64,000 bases of DNA from CAVSRC01 sp963743015. GTDB lineage: Bacteria; Pseudomonadota; Alphaproteobacteria; Rhizobiales; Kaistiaceae. Under the pieces are notes generated by a model that was not told the origin of the DNA, did no database searches, and saw only the letters and a list, made by a program, of their open reading frames with translations. This document shows, one piece after another, positions 17,277 through 26,063 of this stretch (within the stretch, counting starts at the first letter, position 1; each line of letters starts with the position of its first letter). Position numbers and translations under genes: made by a program. The DNA is taken from positions 62,001-126,000 of the forward strand of contig CAVUOD010000018.1 in assembly GCA_963743015.1 (NCBI GenBank), given 5' to 3'.

Positions 17277-19427
17277 GTGGCAGCCGCGAAGAAAGCCAGA
17301 GCCACGAAGGGCCGCAAAGCCCCGGGCGGGACCCGGGGCAAGGGCAAACGGCGGCGCAAGAACGGCGCCGACGGGCCGCTGATCGGCTTTCTCGGCCGCT
17401 CCTTCCGGACCTTCGCCTACTGGACGGCGGTGATCGGGGTGGTCGGCATCGGGCTGGTCGGCTCGGTGGTCGCCTATTATGCCTCGAAGCTGCCGCCGAT
17501 GGCCGACTGGACGGTGCCGCCGCGCGCCGCCAACGTGCGCATTCTCGCCGCCGACGGCCAGCTCATCTCCAATCACGGCGATTCGGCCGGCGAGGCGCTG
17601 ACGCTCGCCCAGATGCCGCCTTTTCTGCCCGAGGCGGTGATCTCCATCGAGGACCGGCGCTTCTACTGGAATTTCGGTATCGATCCGATCGGCCTGGTGC
17701 GCGCGGCCATCGTCAACCTGCGCGCCGGCCACATCGTCGAGGGCGGCTCGACGCTGACCCAGCAGCTGGCCAAGAACCTGTTCCTCAAGCCGGAGCGCAC
17801 CTTCGAGCGCAAGATCCAGGAAATGATCATGGCGGTGTGGCTGCAGCTGCACCTGTCGAAGAGCCAGATCCTGACGCTCTATCTCAACCGGGTCTATCTC
17901 GGCGCCGGCGCCTATGGCGTCGACGCGGCGGCGCACCGCTATTTCGGCAAATCGGCGCGCAACATCACGCTGGCCGAAGCCGCAACGCTGGCCGGCATGC
18001 TGAAGGCGCCAGCCAACTACTCCCCGGCGACCCACCCGGCGGCATCGGAAGCGCGCATGCAGACCGTGCTCGCCGCCATGCAGAACGCCGGCTACATCAC
18101 CGGCCGGCAGGCGAGCCTGGCGATGTCGGTGCCGGTCAAGGCGGTGCACGACGTGGCCAGCGGCAGCGGCCGCTACGTCGCCGACTGGATCATGGACCGG
18201 CTGCCGCAATATGTCGGCGGGCAGATCGACCAGGACATCATCGTCGACACCACCATCGACCTCGCCATGCAGAGCGCGGCGGCCAAGGCGGTCTCCGACA
18301 CGCTCGCCGAGGGCGGCAGGAAATACGGCGTCGGCGAGGCGGCGCTGGTCGCCATCGCCCCCACCGGCGCGGTCAAGGCGATGGTCGGCGGGCGCGACTA
18401 CAAGACCAGCCCGTTCAACCGGGCGGTGGACGCGCACCGCCAGCCGGGCTCGGCGTTCAAGCCGTTCGTCTATCTGACGGCGCTGGAAGACGGGATGATC
18501 CCCGAATCGGTGGTGGTCGACCAGCCGGTGTCGATCGACGGCTGGAAGCCGGCGAACTACACCCGCCGCTACAAGGGACCGGTGACGCTGAGAACGGCGC
18601 TGGCCGATTCGCTGAACTCGGTCTCGGCGCAGCTGACGCAGATGGTGACACCCCAGGCGGTGGCGGCCACCGCCCGCCGGCTCGGCATCGTCTCGCCGCT
18701 GATGGCGACGCCGTCGATCGCACTGGGCACGTCGGAAGTGACGCCGCTGGAGCTGACGGCGGCCTATGTGCCCTTCTCCAACGGCGGGCGCGGCATCATC
18801 CCCTACGCGATCAAGCGGATCACCACGGCCGGGGGCAAGGTGCTCTATGAGCGCAGCGGCTCCGGGCCGGGGCAGGTGGTCGATCCCACCTATGTCGGCA
18901 TGATGAATTCCATGCTGTCGGAGACCGTGATCAGCGGTACCGGCACGCGCGCACGGATTCAGGGCTGGCCGGTTGCCGGCAAGACCGGCACGAGCCAGGA
19001 CTTTCGCGACGCCTGGTTCATCGGCTACACCGGCGCGCTGACCGCCGGCGTGTGGTTCGGCAACGACGACAACGCGCCGACCAAGCACGCCACCGGCGGA
19101 AGCCTGCCGGCGGAAGCCTGGCAGCGCTTCATGAGCACGGCGCTCAACGGTCAGGCGGTGGCCGACCTGCCGGGCAATTATCACTTCGGCGATCCGGCCA
19201 ATGCCCGCTATGCCGGGCGGCCGATCTACCCCTCGGACATGGCCGCTGCACAGGCGCAGGGCGCGCCGATGGCGTTGACGCCGGGCGCGGTCGCCGCCGG
19301 CCCCGACATGCCGCAGGGTGGCTGGATCGACCAGCCATCGGGCGGGCCGGTGCCGCCGGGCACGATCGGCCAGCGGCGGCGCGAGGGGCCGATCACCAGT
19401 TTCCTGCAGAAGCTGTTCGGCGGATAG
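17277..19427 (+). CDS. Class A penicillin-binding protein (PBP1a family)
   Basis: A 716-residue bifunctional peptidoglycan synthase anchored in the inner membrane. A basic cytoplasmic tail is followed by one membrane helix (about residues 45-70). The glycosyltransferase domain has catalytic Glu125 in SIEDRRFYW and EGGSTLTQQLAKNLFL. The transpeptidase domain has SAFK (Ser392), SLN (445) and KTG (569). The C-terminal tail is rich in Pro and Gly. I chose the GTG at 17277, behind GAGGA. TTG codons at 17250 and 17211 are in frame and possible. No partner genes sit beside it. Confidence 0.92.
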   Translation: MAAAKKARATKGRKAPGGTRGKGKRRRKNGADGPLIGFLGRSFRTFAYWTAVIGVVGIGLVGSVVAYYASKLPPMADWTVPPRAANVRILAADGQLISNHGDSAGEALTLAQMPPFLPEAVISIEDRRFYWNFGIDPIGLVRAAIVNLRAGHIVEGGSTLTQQLAKNLFLKPERTFERKIQEMIMAVWLQLHLSKSQILTLYLNRVYLGAGAYGVDAAAHRYFGKSARNITLAEAATLAGMLKAPANYSPATHPAASEARMQTVLAAMQNAGYITGRQASLAMSVPVKAVHDVASGSGRYVADWIMDRLPQYVGGQIDQDIIVDTTIDLAMQSAAAKAVSDTLAEGGRKYGVGEAALVAIAPTGAVKAMVGGRDYKTSPFNRAVDAHRQPGSAFKPFVYLTALEDGMIPESVVVDQPVSIDGWKPANYTRRYKGPVTLRTALADSLNSVSAQLTQMVTPQAVAATARRLGIVSPLMATPSIALGTSEVTPLELTAAYVPFSNGGRGIIPYAIKRITTAGGKVLYERSGSGPGQVVDPTYVGMMNSMLSETVISGTGTRARIQGWPVAGKTGTSQDFRDAWFIGYTGALTAGVWFGNDDNAPTKHATGGSLPAEAWQRFMSTALNGQAVADLPGNYHFGDPANARYAGRPIYPSDMAAAQAQGAPMALTPGAVAAGPDMPQGGWIDQPSGGPVPPGTIGQRRREGPITSFLQKLFGG

Positions 19428-19458
19428 GGCGGGCTGCTCGCCGGACCGTCGGGGCACC

Positions 19459-19576
19459 ATCCCCCTCCCCTGAAAGGGGAGGGTGGCCGACGCAGTCGGC
19501 CGGGAGGGGTCCATCAGGAACAGGACTCCCACCCGGTTGGCTCCGTCAACCGACCTCCCCCTTTCAGGGGGAGGAG
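19459..19576. repeat. Palindromic intergenic repeat, family B copy 1
   Basis: In the 310 bases between the penicillin-binding protein and sthA lie CCCCTCCCC-TGAAA-GGGGAGGG and CCTCCCCCT-TTC-AGGGGGAGG, each a strong hairpin, around GGCCGACGCAGTCGGCC. The same C-rich/G-rich hairpin type recurs at 21.2 kb and inside miaB. Confidence 0.7.
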
Positions 19577-19737
19577 AAGGACTCCCTGCCAATTCCGACC
19601 TCCGCCCAAGACAAAGTGGCGGGCTGTGTCGGCGCCGCCGTCTTCCTTGTCCCGGTGGCCGCTGTCCCACGCTGCTCGCGACAGAGCCGCCCGGGACTGT
19701 GTATGCTCCCGGCCGGGCGGCGGCATGGGGGAAGGAC

Positions 19738-21135
19738 ATGGACCGGTACGACCTCATCGTCATCGGCAGCGGCCCGGCCGGGCGGCGCGCCGCCATCCAG
19801 GCGGCCAAGCTCGACAAGAGCGTGCTGGTCATCGAGAACCGCCTCAGGCTCGGCGGCGTGTCGGTGCATACCGGCACGATCCCCTCGAAAACGCTGCGCG
19901 AGACGGTGCTCAATCTCTCCGGCTGGCGCGAGCGCGGCTTCTATGGCCTCGCCTACCGGGTGAAGAAGGACATCGAGGGCAAGGATCTCGGCGTGCGCCT
20001 GCGCATGACGCTGGACCACGAGATCGAGGTGCTGGAGCATCAGTTCGCCCGCAACGGCGTGAAGACCTTCGGCGGGGTGGCGCACTTCGTCGATCCGCAT
20101 TGCCTGGCGGTGAGGAACCATCTCGAGGAGCACGGCTTCGAGGGCGAGAAGATCGTGATCGCGGTGGGCACCGCGCCCTTCCACCCGCCGGGAATCCCGT
20201 TCAACGACCGCAACGTCTTCGACAGCGACGCCATCGCCCGCGATCCGCGTGTGCCGAAGAGCCTGACGGTGGTCGGCGCCGGGGTGATCGGCATCGAATA
20301 CGCCACCATCTTCTCGGCGCTCGACGTGCCGGTGACGGTGATCGAGCCGCGCTCTGATTTCCTTGAATTCATCGATCGCGAGATCATCGAGGAGTTCGTG
20401 CACGATTTGCGCGAGCGCGGCATCCAGTTCCGCCTCGGCGCCCATGTCGAGCGCGTCGAGCTGGACCAAGAGGGCTATGCGGTGAGCTTCCTCTCCGACG
20501 GGCGCAAGGTGCGCAGCGAGATGCTGCTCTATGCCGCCGGCCGCCAGGGCGCGACCAAGGATCTGGGGCTGGAGAATTGCGGGCTCGAGGCCGACAAGCG
20601 CGGGCGGCTGACGGTCGACCCGGTGACCTTCCAGACCAGCGTGCCGCACATCTACGCCGCCGGCGACGTGATCGGCTTTCCGAGCCTTGCCTCGACCTCG
20701 ATGGAGCAGGGGCGGATCGCCGCCTGCCACGCCTTCGACGCGCCGACGCCGGTGGCGCCGGAACATTTTCCTTACGGCATCTATGCGGTGCCGGAGATTT
20801 CCACGGTGGGGCTGACCGAGGCGCAGGTGCGCGAAAAGGGCATTGCCTATGAGGTCGGCATTGCGCGGCTGCGCGAGGTCTCGCGCGGGCACATCATGGG
20901 GCTGGAGAACGGCATGATGAAGCTCCTGTTCGCGCTCGACGACCGCAGGCTGCTCGGCGCCCATATCGTCGGCGAGGGCGCCACGGAGCTCATCCATATC
21001 GGCCAGGCGGTGCTCAATCTCGGCGGCGGCATCGACTATTTCGTCGAAAACGCCTTCAACTATCCGACGCTCGCCGAAGGCTACAAGGTCGCCGCGCTCG
21101 ACGCCTATAACCGCATGGGACCGCGCCCGGGCTGA
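19738..21135 (+). CDS. sthA: Si-specific NAD(P)(+) transhydrogenase
   Basis: A 465-residue soluble pyridine nucleotide transhydrogenase, a flavoprotein that balances NADH and NADPH. The FAD-binding motif is VIGSGPAGRRAA near the N-terminus. The usual redox-active cysteine pair of this flavoprotein superfamily is replaced by GTIPSKTLRE, which separates SthA from dihydrolipoamide dehydrogenase. The NAD(P) site is VVGAGVIGIEYA, and the second FAD motif ends in IYAAGDVIGFPSLAS. The C-terminal interface domain ends NYPTLAEGYKVAALDAYNR. The start at 19738 follows GGGGAAGG. In-frame sequence further upstream is repeat DNA. Confidence 0.95.
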   Translation: MDRYDLIVIGSGPAGRRAAIQAAKLDKSVLVIENRLRLGGVSVHTGTIPSKTLRETVLNLSGWRERGFYGLAYRVKKDIEGKDLGVRLRMTLDHEIEVLEHQFARNGVKTFGGVAHFVDPHCLAVRNHLEEHGFEGEKIVIAVGTAPFHPPGIPFNDRNVFDSDAIARDPRVPKSLTVVGAGVIGIEYATIFSALDVPVTVIEPRSDFLEFIDREIIEEFVHDLRERGIQFRLGAHVERVELDQEGYAVSFLSDGRKVRSEMLLYAAGRQGATKDLGLENCGLEADKRGRLTVDPVTFQTSVPHIYAAGDVIGFPSLASTSMEQGRIAACHAFDAPTPVAPEHFPYGIYAVPEISTVGLTEAQVREKGIAYEVGIARLREVSRGHIMGLENGMMKLLFALDDRRLLGAHIVGEGATELIHIGQAVLNLGGGIDYFVENAFNYPTLAEGYKVAALDAYNRMGPRPG

Positions 21136-21168
21136 CAGATATTCCGTTCAGGAGCGTCTTAGAGTTCG

Positions 21169-21434
21169 CCACCTCCCCCCTTGCGGGGGAGGTCGGATTT
21201 CCCCGGTTTGCGTCAGCAAACCGGCCTTGGAAATCCGGGAGAGGGGTGAACCCGTGCGGGAAGGCAGTGCGGTTATGGAGCCGGCTGCGCCGGCGCGGGC
21301 ACAAGGCCGAGTTTTCGCGGACGCAGCCCGGCCCGCTGCCCTCCCTCGTCGGTTCACCCCTCTCCCCGTTTCTCTAAGCTCGCTTCACTCGCCAAGAGAA
21401 ACGGCCCTCCCCCACAAGGGGGGAGGGGGAGTGG
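21169..21434. repeat. Long palindromic intergenic repeat, family B copy 2
   Basis: The 359 bases between sthA and the metalloprotease gene are almost wholly one nested palindrome. The outer arms are hairpins CCTCCCCCC-TTGC-GGGGGAGG and CCCTCCCCC-ACAA-GGGGGGAGGG. An inner perfect 14-base inverted repeat, GAGAGGGGTGAACC at 21239 and GGTTCACCCCTCTC at 21351, encloses about 100 bases. CCGGTTTG and CAAACCGG form another hairpin at 21204-21225. No coding capacity is evident. Confidence 0.75.
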
Positions 21435-21494
21435 AGGAAAGCCCGACGCGGACTGAACACCGATTGCCTGAGGTGGACTGCGCCGAACGCCCCG

Positions 21495-22257
21495 TCACGC
21501 CGCCTTGAGCGTCGCGGTCTCGTCGGCGCCGATGGCATGCAGCGCCGGACCCTGGCTCGACAGCCAGGCGCGGGCGGTGTCGGTCTCCGGCGCCAGCGAC
21601 TTGCACAGGGTCCAGAAGCGGCGCGAGTGGTTCATCTCGGCCAAATGCGCCACCTCGTGGGCGGCGAGATAATCGAGCACCAGCGGCGGCGCCATGATGA
21701 GGCGCCAGGAGAAGGACAGATGGCCTTCCGCCGTGCACGAGCCCCAGCGGGTGATCTGGTCGCGCGTGCGGATCGCCTTGGGCCTGACGCCGAGCCGCTC
21801 GGCATGGCGGGCAACCGCCGCCTCGATGTCGCGGCGCGCCTCGCGCTTGAGGAAATCGAGAACGCGGCGGCGGAGATGGGCCGCTTCGCCGGAAACGTAG
21901 AGCGCCGGGCCGTTGTCGTCCTCGCCCACCGTCACCGTGCCGCGGCGGCCGGGCGCGTGGTGGACGGTGTGGAGCACGCCGCGCAAGGGCACCGGCCAGC
22001 CATCGGCGATCGGGATCGCCGGCGGCAGGCGTGTCGATCTGGCGCCTCAGCCAGCCGGCATGGCGCTCGAGGAAGCGGTGCGCCTCGGCCAGAGACCCGC
22101 GCGCCGGCATGGTGAGGATGGGCGGCTTGCCGGGGCCGGCGACGCGCAGCGTATAGCTCCGCGCCCGCGGGTGGCGGCGGATGTCGACGGGCACATAGCC
22201 GCTCTCGGTGGCGATCTCGAAGCGGCTGGCGGCGATGGTGCGGACCGGAATCGGCAT
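21495..22257 (-). pseudogene. YgjP/WSS1-like metal-dependent hydrolase (DUF45), frameshifted
   Basis: A zinc metallopeptidase-like protein. The N-terminal part (VDIRRHPRARSYTLRVAGPG to WLRRQIDT) reads from the ATG at 22257. The C-terminal part (LPPAIPIADGWPVPLRGVLH onward) reads in another frame. The break is at about 22026-22034, where one extra base fits the 763-base length. The active site is in the intact second part: AAHEVAHLAEMNHSRRFW, the HExxH motif with the family's NH-x-FW follow-up, and RTRDQITRWGSCTAEGHLSF just before it. Repaired, it is about 253 residues. The physiological substrate of this family is not settled. Confidence 0.75.
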
Positions 22258-22465
22258 GGAGGCGCAGGGATTTCCAAGCGAATCAAGGCTGTGGCTGAAT
22301 CATGCCACAGACGGGTTACCGATGTGATTCACTTTTTGTTCGCGGAGCGGACGCCGGTCGCAAGCGCTGCACTTGCCGCAATCGGGGCTGTGGCGAGCTT
22401 CTGGTTCACGACGCACTCCCGGTTGTCAGAGGGGCGACACTACCACTGATACGAGGCGCTTCTGG

Positions 22466-22485
22466 ATTCCGGCCTTCGCCGGAAT
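22466..22485. repeat. Short REP-like hairpin
   Basis: ATTCCGGC-CTTC-GCCGGAAT, a perfect eight-base-pair stem followed by GACA. It is one of the common short extragenic palindromes in alphaproteobacteria and lies 37 bases upstream of the family A repeat. Confidence 0.6.
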
Positions 22486-22521
22486 GACAAGGGCGCGTAG
22501 GGCACGCCCTTCAACCACACC

Positions 22522-22629
22522 CCGTCATCCCCCGGCTTGACCGGGGGATCGGCCGGCGGCAAAGGCGGCGTCTGAAGTCTGCGGAGAGCGATCCCCCGGT
22601 CTCGGCTTCGCCTCGCCGGGGGATGACGG
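22522..22629. repeat. Palindromic intergenic repeat, family A copy 2
   Basis: The outer arms are CCGTCATCCCCCGG and CCGGGGGATGACGG, with GGCGGCGTCTGAAGTCTGCG and GAGAGCG in the interior. Bases 22564-22629 recur with one base difference at 23142-23206 in copy 3. It ends 62 bases before the GIY-YIG start, and with the short hairpin at 22466 it fills much of the 434 bases from the metalloprotease gene. Confidence 0.8.
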
Positions 22630-22691
22630 AGCGGGGGCGTGTCCACGGCAGATGAGGCGGTAGAGTGTCCGCAGGAGGATCGTGGCGGGAG

Positions 22692-22981
22692 ATGTTCTAC
22701 GTCTACATCATGACCAACCGTGACCACGGCACGCTCTATGTCGGCGTCACCAACGACATGGCGCGTCGCGCCTGGGAGCACCGCGAAGGCATCGTCCAAG
22801 GCTTCACCAAGAAATACGGGCTCAAGTACCTCGTCCATGTCGAGCGTTCGAAACGGCGATCGAGGCGATCCACCGCGAGAAGCGCCTGAAGCACTGGAAC
22901 CGCGCGTGGAAGGTGGCGCTGATCGAGGAGTCGAACCCGAACTGGGACGACCTCTATCCGCTGCTCGCGCAGGGAACGTAA
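22692..22981 (+). pseudogene. GIY-YIG nuclease family protein, frameshifted
   Basis: A small single-domain GIY-YIG nuclease of the YhbQ/UPF0213-like type. The first half has VYIMTNRDHGTLYVGVTND (the family's GIY and YIG positions are YVYIM and LYVGV), followed by RRAWEHREGIVQGFTKKYGL and KYLVHVER. At about 22845-22851 one T seems to be missing (CGTTCGAA for CGTTTCGAA). The rest, FETAIEAIHREKRLKHWNRA and SNPNWDDLYPLL, continues in a second frame to TAA at 22979-22981. The metal-binding Glu is in AIHREKRLK. The 290-base length fits one missing base. Repaired, it is 96 residues. The gene sits between copies 2 and 3 of repeat family A. Confidence 0.75.
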
Positions 22982-23012
22982 GGCGTCGGCCGGCTTCCGC
23001 AGCCTCACCACC

Positions 23013-23206
23013 CCGTCATCCCCCGGCTTGACCGGGATCATCTCCTGCGCGCAGCGCCACTTTCTGCTGAGGCGACGCCGCCTTCGCAATCCCGTCGCAC
23101 ATGCCCATCCAGACCGCATCCCGGCGACGACGGAGCAGGACGGCGGCGTCTGAAGTCTGCGGAGAGCGATCCCCCGGTCTCGGCTTCGCCTCGCCGGGGA
23201 TGACGG
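23013..23206. repeat. Palindromic intergenic repeat, family A copy 3 (interrupted)
   Basis: It begins CCGTCATCCCCCGGCTTGAC like copy 2 and ends with the same 65-base right half, but about 100 bases of different sequence fill the middle. It is in the same orientation as copy 2 and begins 31 bases after the GIY-YIG stop. The rest of the 404 bases up to the DUF2852 gene shows only loose GC-rich hairpins. Confidence 0.75.
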
Positions 23207-23385
23207 GGAGAGGAGCGCCGCGCCGGAGGATGACGGAAGGGGATGGGTCGCGGGCCAGGAGATGCCACACAGGAAAACGGCGGGGCCGTTTCCGGTCCCG
23301 CCGCAGGGGATCATGAGGACCTCCCAGATCTTTTCCTGGTCGCAATGCCGGGCGGAAAAGTGCTTCACACTTTTCCTGGCATTGC

Positions 23386-23793
23386 TCAGAGATCGATCTG
23401 GTCGGCCCGGCGCTGGGGGCGCTCGCGCGTGAAGCGATCGAACTCCTCCTGGTCGCGGGCGCGGCGCAGGTTCTGCACGAATTCCTCGAACTCGCGCCGC
23501 TCCTCATCGAGCTTGCGGCGCTCTTCGTCGAGGCGATGCAGCTCGCGCTCGCGGTAGGCGTCGAACGCGGCGTTGCCGCTCTGATAGCCGCTGGTGCCGC
23601 TTCGCCGGCCGCATCCGCCGTGGAACTCGCGCTTCATCTCTCCGAAGTGCCGCCGGACCTCGGGAATACGGTCGCCCCAGATGATGTAGGCGAGCATCGC
23701 CAGGCCGAGCGGCCAGAAGGTCATGAAGCCGATGACCATCAGCAGGATCGTCAGGGGCGTCCATGCCGGACGCAGGGCATTCTGATTGACCAT
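23386..23793 (-). CDS. DUF2852 domain protein
   Basis: A 135-residue protein with one or two N-terminal membrane helices (LTILLMVIGFMTFWPLGLAM, then LAYIIWG). A cytoplasmic tail follows that is highly charged and probably coiled-coil (YRERELHRLDEERRKLDEER, then REFEEFVQNLRRA). This is the layout of DUF2852 proteins, found mainly in Rhizobiales and of unknown function. The start ATG at 23793 is close behind an unusual row of three TACGT repeats. Confidence 0.85.
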   Translation of the reverse strand: MVNQNALRPAWTPLTILLMVIGFMTFWPLGLAMLAYIIWGDRIPEVRRHFGEMKREFHGGCGRRSGTSGYQSGNAAFDAYRERELHRLDEERRKLDEERREFEEFVQNLRRARDQEEFDRFTRERPQRRADQIDL

Positions 23794-23809
23794 GTCCCGT
23801 CCTCTATAT

Positions 23810-23842
23810 CGTACGTCAGTCGTACGTCTATCTTACGTAACG
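23810..23842. promoter_or_regulatory. Three TACGT repeats at 11-base spacing upstream of DUF2852 gene
   Basis: TACGT occurs at 23812, 23823 and 23834, exactly 11 bases apart. The first two units are nearly identical (CGTACGTCAGT, CGTACGTCTAT) and the third is CTTACGTAACG. They lie 17-49 bases upstream of the DUF2852 start codon, where an operator would be expected. One helical turn per unit suggests cooperative protein binding on one DNA face. No known regulator is implied. Confidence 0.5.
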
Positions 23843-23879
23843 ATTGGAAAGGTGGGAAGGGTCTTTGTGCGATTCAAGA

Positions 23880-23906
23880 AAAATCGGACAGGGGCCGTCC
23901 GATTTT
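23880..23906. other. Perfect 10-base-pair hairpin in a gene-free stretch
   Basis: AAAATCGGAC and GTCCGATTTT enclose AGGGGCC. With a T-run at the 3' side on either strand it could work as a bidirectional intrinsic terminator. The 499 bases from 23794 to 24292, between the DUF2852 gene and the PHA depolymerase stop, otherwise hold no ORF that I can support. Confidence 0.5.
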
Positions 23907-24292
23907 CGCGCCGTCGTTGCACGGCGGCCCGTCTGCGGACCGCACGGCCTCCCCGGCCCGCATCGCTGGGTTGTACGCCGTGGCGCGGCCGGCGGAGCGA
24001 CGAGCGGCCGGGCGCGCCGCCATGCTGCGGCGCGACAAGAGACGGCGCTGGACGACGGACGGGGTCATCAGGCGCGGCCGCCGCCACAGGCTTCCGCCCT
24101 GCCGCCCCCATGGAATCTCCGTACTTCTGACGGGGTGTCCCCGCGCGTTTCAGCGCCCGATTCTTATGCAGGGAACGGATTTGAGGCCGCTGCGCCGGCG
24201 CGAAACAGCCGTTTGTCGACAGGCGGCGATACGCGGCGCGCGCGACCGGCGGATCGGGGGCTTCAACTCCTGATTCCGGCGCTTCAAGACGT

Positions 24293-25756
24293 TTACGATT
24301 TATTAACCTTGGATTTCCGCGCTTTCCGCGCGCCGGATGCAACCTTTCCGAGTCCCCGATTGGTGGCGAATCGCCTTGTTGCAGCGAGTTCGGCGGAGCG
24401 CCCGGATTTGCCGGCGCGGCCATCGGCCGGTTTCGGACGGCCGGCGCCGTCGTGGGTGCCGATAAATTCGGCAATGAGCGGAGCGATCTCGGCGCGGAAG
24501 CGCGAGCCGTTGAACACGCCGTAATGGCCGACGCCCTTCTGCAGGTGATGCGCGCGCTTGGCGGCGGGCAGATTGACCGTGAGATCGTGGGCGGCCCTGG
24601 TCTGGCCGACGCCGGAGATGTCGTCGTGCTCGCCCTCTATCGTGAGCATGGCGACATGGGTGATGGCCGCCGGCTCTATCCTGTGGTTGCGATGCCTCAT
24701 TTCGCCGAGCGGCAAGGCGTGGCGCAGGAACACCGTCTCGACGGTCTGCAGATAGAACTCGGCGGAGAGGTCCATCACCGCCAGATACTCGTCATAGAAG
24801 GCACGGTGCTTCTCCGCCGAGTCGCCGTCCCCCCTGATCAGGTGATGGTAGAAATCACGATGGGCGTCGAGGTGGCGGTCGAAGTTCATCGACAGGAAGC
24901 CGGAGATCTGCAGGAAGCCGGGATAGACGTCGCGCAGGAAGCCCGGATGCGGGAACGGCACCTTCATGATGACGTTGTGCCGGAACCAGTCGAGATCGTG
25001 ATTGTTGGCGAGCGTGTTGACGGCGGTCGGATTGACGCGGGTGTCGATCGGCCCGCCCATCAGGGTGATGGATGCCGGCAGGTGGGGATCGCCGGCCGCC
25101 TCCATGAGCGCGACCGCGGCCAGCACCGGTACCGACGGCTGGCACACGGCCATGACATGCACGCTCGCACCGAGATGGTGATGGATGGCGATCAGATAGT
25201 CGATGTAGTCGTCGAGATCGAAGGACCCGTCGGCCACCGGCACCATGCGCGCGTCCACCCAGTCGGTGATGAAGACGTCGTGCCCGGGAAGCATGGCGGC
25301 CACGGTGCCGCGCAAGAGCGTGGCGTAGTGGCCGGACATCGGCGCGACGATGACCAGCTTCGGCTGCGCGGGCGTGCCGGGCGGCAGCGGCTTGTCGAAA
25401 TGGAGGAGCCGGCAGAAGGGCCGCTCCCAGACGACCTCCTCGCTGACCGGTACATTGACGCCGGCCACACGTGTATGGGCGATGCCGAATTCCGGCTTGC
25501 CATAGCGGCGCGTGGAACGCTCGAACAGCTCCGCCGCCGCCGCAACGTTGCGCCCGAAGGGCGTGTTTGCGAACGGATTCAGCGGATTCTTGAAATACAG
25601 CCGGGTCGCATCGGCAATCGCCCGGAACGGCCCCATGGCGGCATGGTTCAGTTCATAGAGCTGGTAATAGGACAAGCCCCAGATCCTTTTCTTCCCCTGC
25701 CGCCCGGCCGGCGCGTCTTGCTGCGCCGCAGCAAGACTATGCTGCGCGAGCACCAC
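24293..25756 (-). CDS. phaZ: Intracellular polyhydroxyalkanoate depolymerase
   Basis: A 487-residue intracellular PHA depolymerase that breaks down native PHB granules. The alpha/beta-hydrolase core has a cysteine nucleophile instead of serine, at Cys205 in MAVCQPSVP. The acid is Asp378 in GEHDDISG and the histidine is His411 in GVGHYGVFNG. The spacing matches the Cys-Asp-His triad described for the Ralstonia enzyme. Other family marks are SYYQLYELNHAAMGPFR at the N-terminus and VNPTAVNTLANNHDLDWFRH. There is no signal peptide. The tail is basic (ARKARKSKVNKS). It diverges from a diguanylate cyclase gene. No other pha genes lie in the window. Confidence 0.93.
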   Translation of the reverse strand: MVLAQHSLAAAQQDAPAGRQGKKRIWGLSYYQLYELNHAAMGPFRAIADATRLYFKNPLNPFANTPFGRNVAAAAELFERSTRRYGKPEFGIAHTRVAGVNVPVSEEVVWERPFCRLLHFDKPLPPGTPAQPKLVIVAPMSGHYATLLRGTVAAMLPGHDVFITDWVDARMVPVADGSFDLDDYIDYLIAIHHHLGASVHVMAVCQPSVPVLAAVALMEAAGDPHLPASITLMGGPIDTRVNPTAVNTLANNHDLDWFRHNVIMKVPFPHPGFLRDVYPGFLQISGFLSMNFDRHLDAHRDFYHHLIRGDGDSAEKHRAFYDEYLAVMDLSAEFYLQTVETVFLRHALPLGEMRHRNHRIEPAAITHVAMLTIEGEHDDISGVGQTRAAHDLTVNLPAAKRAHHLQKGVGHYGVFNGSRFRAEIAPLIAEFIGTHDGAGRPKPADGRAGKSGRSAELAATRRFATNRGLGKVASGARKARKSKVNKS

Positions 25757-26063
25757 CGGCGCAACCCCCGCCCCAGCTCGTGGCGCGGGTGACCAAGTCC
25801 CTGATATTTCTCACGAGATCACACCAGACCGGGCGCCCCGCGGATGCGGAATTGGGGCTCGGCCGAATCCGGCACCGTCTCCGACATTGCTGCAGCGCCA
25901 AGACGGGTGCGCCAGCGCAAGCCGCGGTGCCTATTAGCCACTTGCTTACCAAGAAAGCGAAAATCCGCGTCCCGAAAACGCCGAAAAAATAACTATGGCG
26001 GACAATCGCAGACAGCGCGGTCGAAGCAGGCATTGCCTTGGATTTCTCAGAGAGAACGGCACA

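Noticed and set aside
17196..19913. 905-codon minus-strand ORF over the penicillin-binding protein
   Set aside because: It has the composition of an antisense shadow. The plus strand carries complete glycosyltransferase and transpeptidase motifs.
21137..21494. Attachment site or IS end at the long palindrome
   Set aside because: There is no transposase or integrase gene, no target-site duplication that I can see, and similar elements occur in other gaps.
22265..22450. Short ORFs in the gap after the metalloprotease gene
   Set aside because: They have no ribosome binding site and no protein-like composition, and the region is mostly repeat sequence.
23013..23206. CRISPR-like array from the repeats at 22.5 and 23.0 kb
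   Set aside because: There are only two copies, each is itself a palindrome, spacing is irregular and no cas genes are present.
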